NCBI RefSeq assembly: GCF_002479495.1
Contig: NZ_DLNQ01000010.1
Span: 211,742 to 275,741 of the forward strand
From: Brevundimonas sp. UBA7506
Lineage (GTDB): Bacteria; Pseudomonadota; Alphaproteobacteria; Caulobacterales; Caulobacteraceae
Direction of reading: 5' to 3'
DNA: 64,000 nucleotides
Part shown: positions 63,919 through 64,000 of the stretch, piece after piece
How the letters are laid out: every line of letters begins with the position of its first letter
Numbering within the stretch: position 1 is the stretch's first letter
Program-made: the position numbers and the translations under genes
The notes under the pieces: model-generated
The model's database searches: none
Told to the model about the DNA's origin: nothing
The model's input: the letters and a program-made list of their open reading frames with translations, nothing else

Positions 63919-64000
63919 AAAAACAGACTGGCGCTCAGATGGCTCGAGAGCAGCGCGCGCCCCTCGCCCCCCCCCCCCCCCCCCGCGGGCCCCCCCCGCC

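Overview
The window is GC-rich, dense alphaproteobacterial chromosome. Gene content points to the Caulobacteraceae, most likely Brevundimonas or a close relative. The pointers are a zauP-zapA pair next to a probable 6S RNA, an F1-ATPase zeta-type inhibitor (DUF1476), an alphaproteobacterial-type serC, and a complete Rhodobacter-type gene transfer agent (GTA) cluster. The genus is an inference; no rRNA or tRNA gene was seen.

Layout. 1-9 kb: start of a secreted protein, a uracil-DNA glycosylase, ETF-ubiquinone oxidoreductase, a TPR protein, ispE and glyQ-glyS. 9-30 kb: a loose purine and one-carbon neighbourhood (purB, purU, purC-purS, purQ, purL, fau, purT). It is mixed with a 2OG-Fe(II) oxygenase/hypoxanthine-DNA glycosylase pair, a cyclopropane fatty acid synthase, an MFS transporter, ymdB, the zauP-zapA-6S-fau-ymdB division/RNA block, tkt, an esterase and a VOC protein. 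30-38 kb: cstA-ybdD, an S41 peptidase and the glycolytic set gap-pgk-fba. 38-47 kb: a DUF2799 lipoprotein, an RluD-like pseudouridine synthase, a Tat-exported glycoside hydrolase, rpoH, a receiver-domain protein with Glu at the phospho-acceptor position, purA, serC and a CbpA-like DnaJ.

47.2-63.8 kb: a GTA structural cluster on the minus strand, in the order gp1, TerL, portal, gp3.5, protease, capsid, gp6-gp11, gp12-gp15. All expected parts are present and open. Two groups of plus-strand genes sit inside it: a secreted protein plus two membrane proteins between capsid and protease, and two paralogous cold-shock-like/DUF805 membrane proteins between tape measure and gp12.

The strongest unexplained signal is a set of long palindromic intergenic repeats, called families A, B, C and D here. 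Four copies lie at gene junctions inside the GTA operon. Their purine-rich ends supply the apparent Shine-Dalgarno sequence for gp9, portal and protease. One family A copy (35.0-35.5 kb) carries a DUF559 PD-(D/E)XK-type nuclease gene between its two arms, with start and stop signals supplied by the arms. This is the shape expected of a parent mobile unit with small non-autonomous derivatives.

Limits: functions are assigned by recognising motifs and gene order, without searches. Several starts are judgement calls and are flagged. The final 40 bases are an anomalous poly-C run and are probably not reliable sequence.
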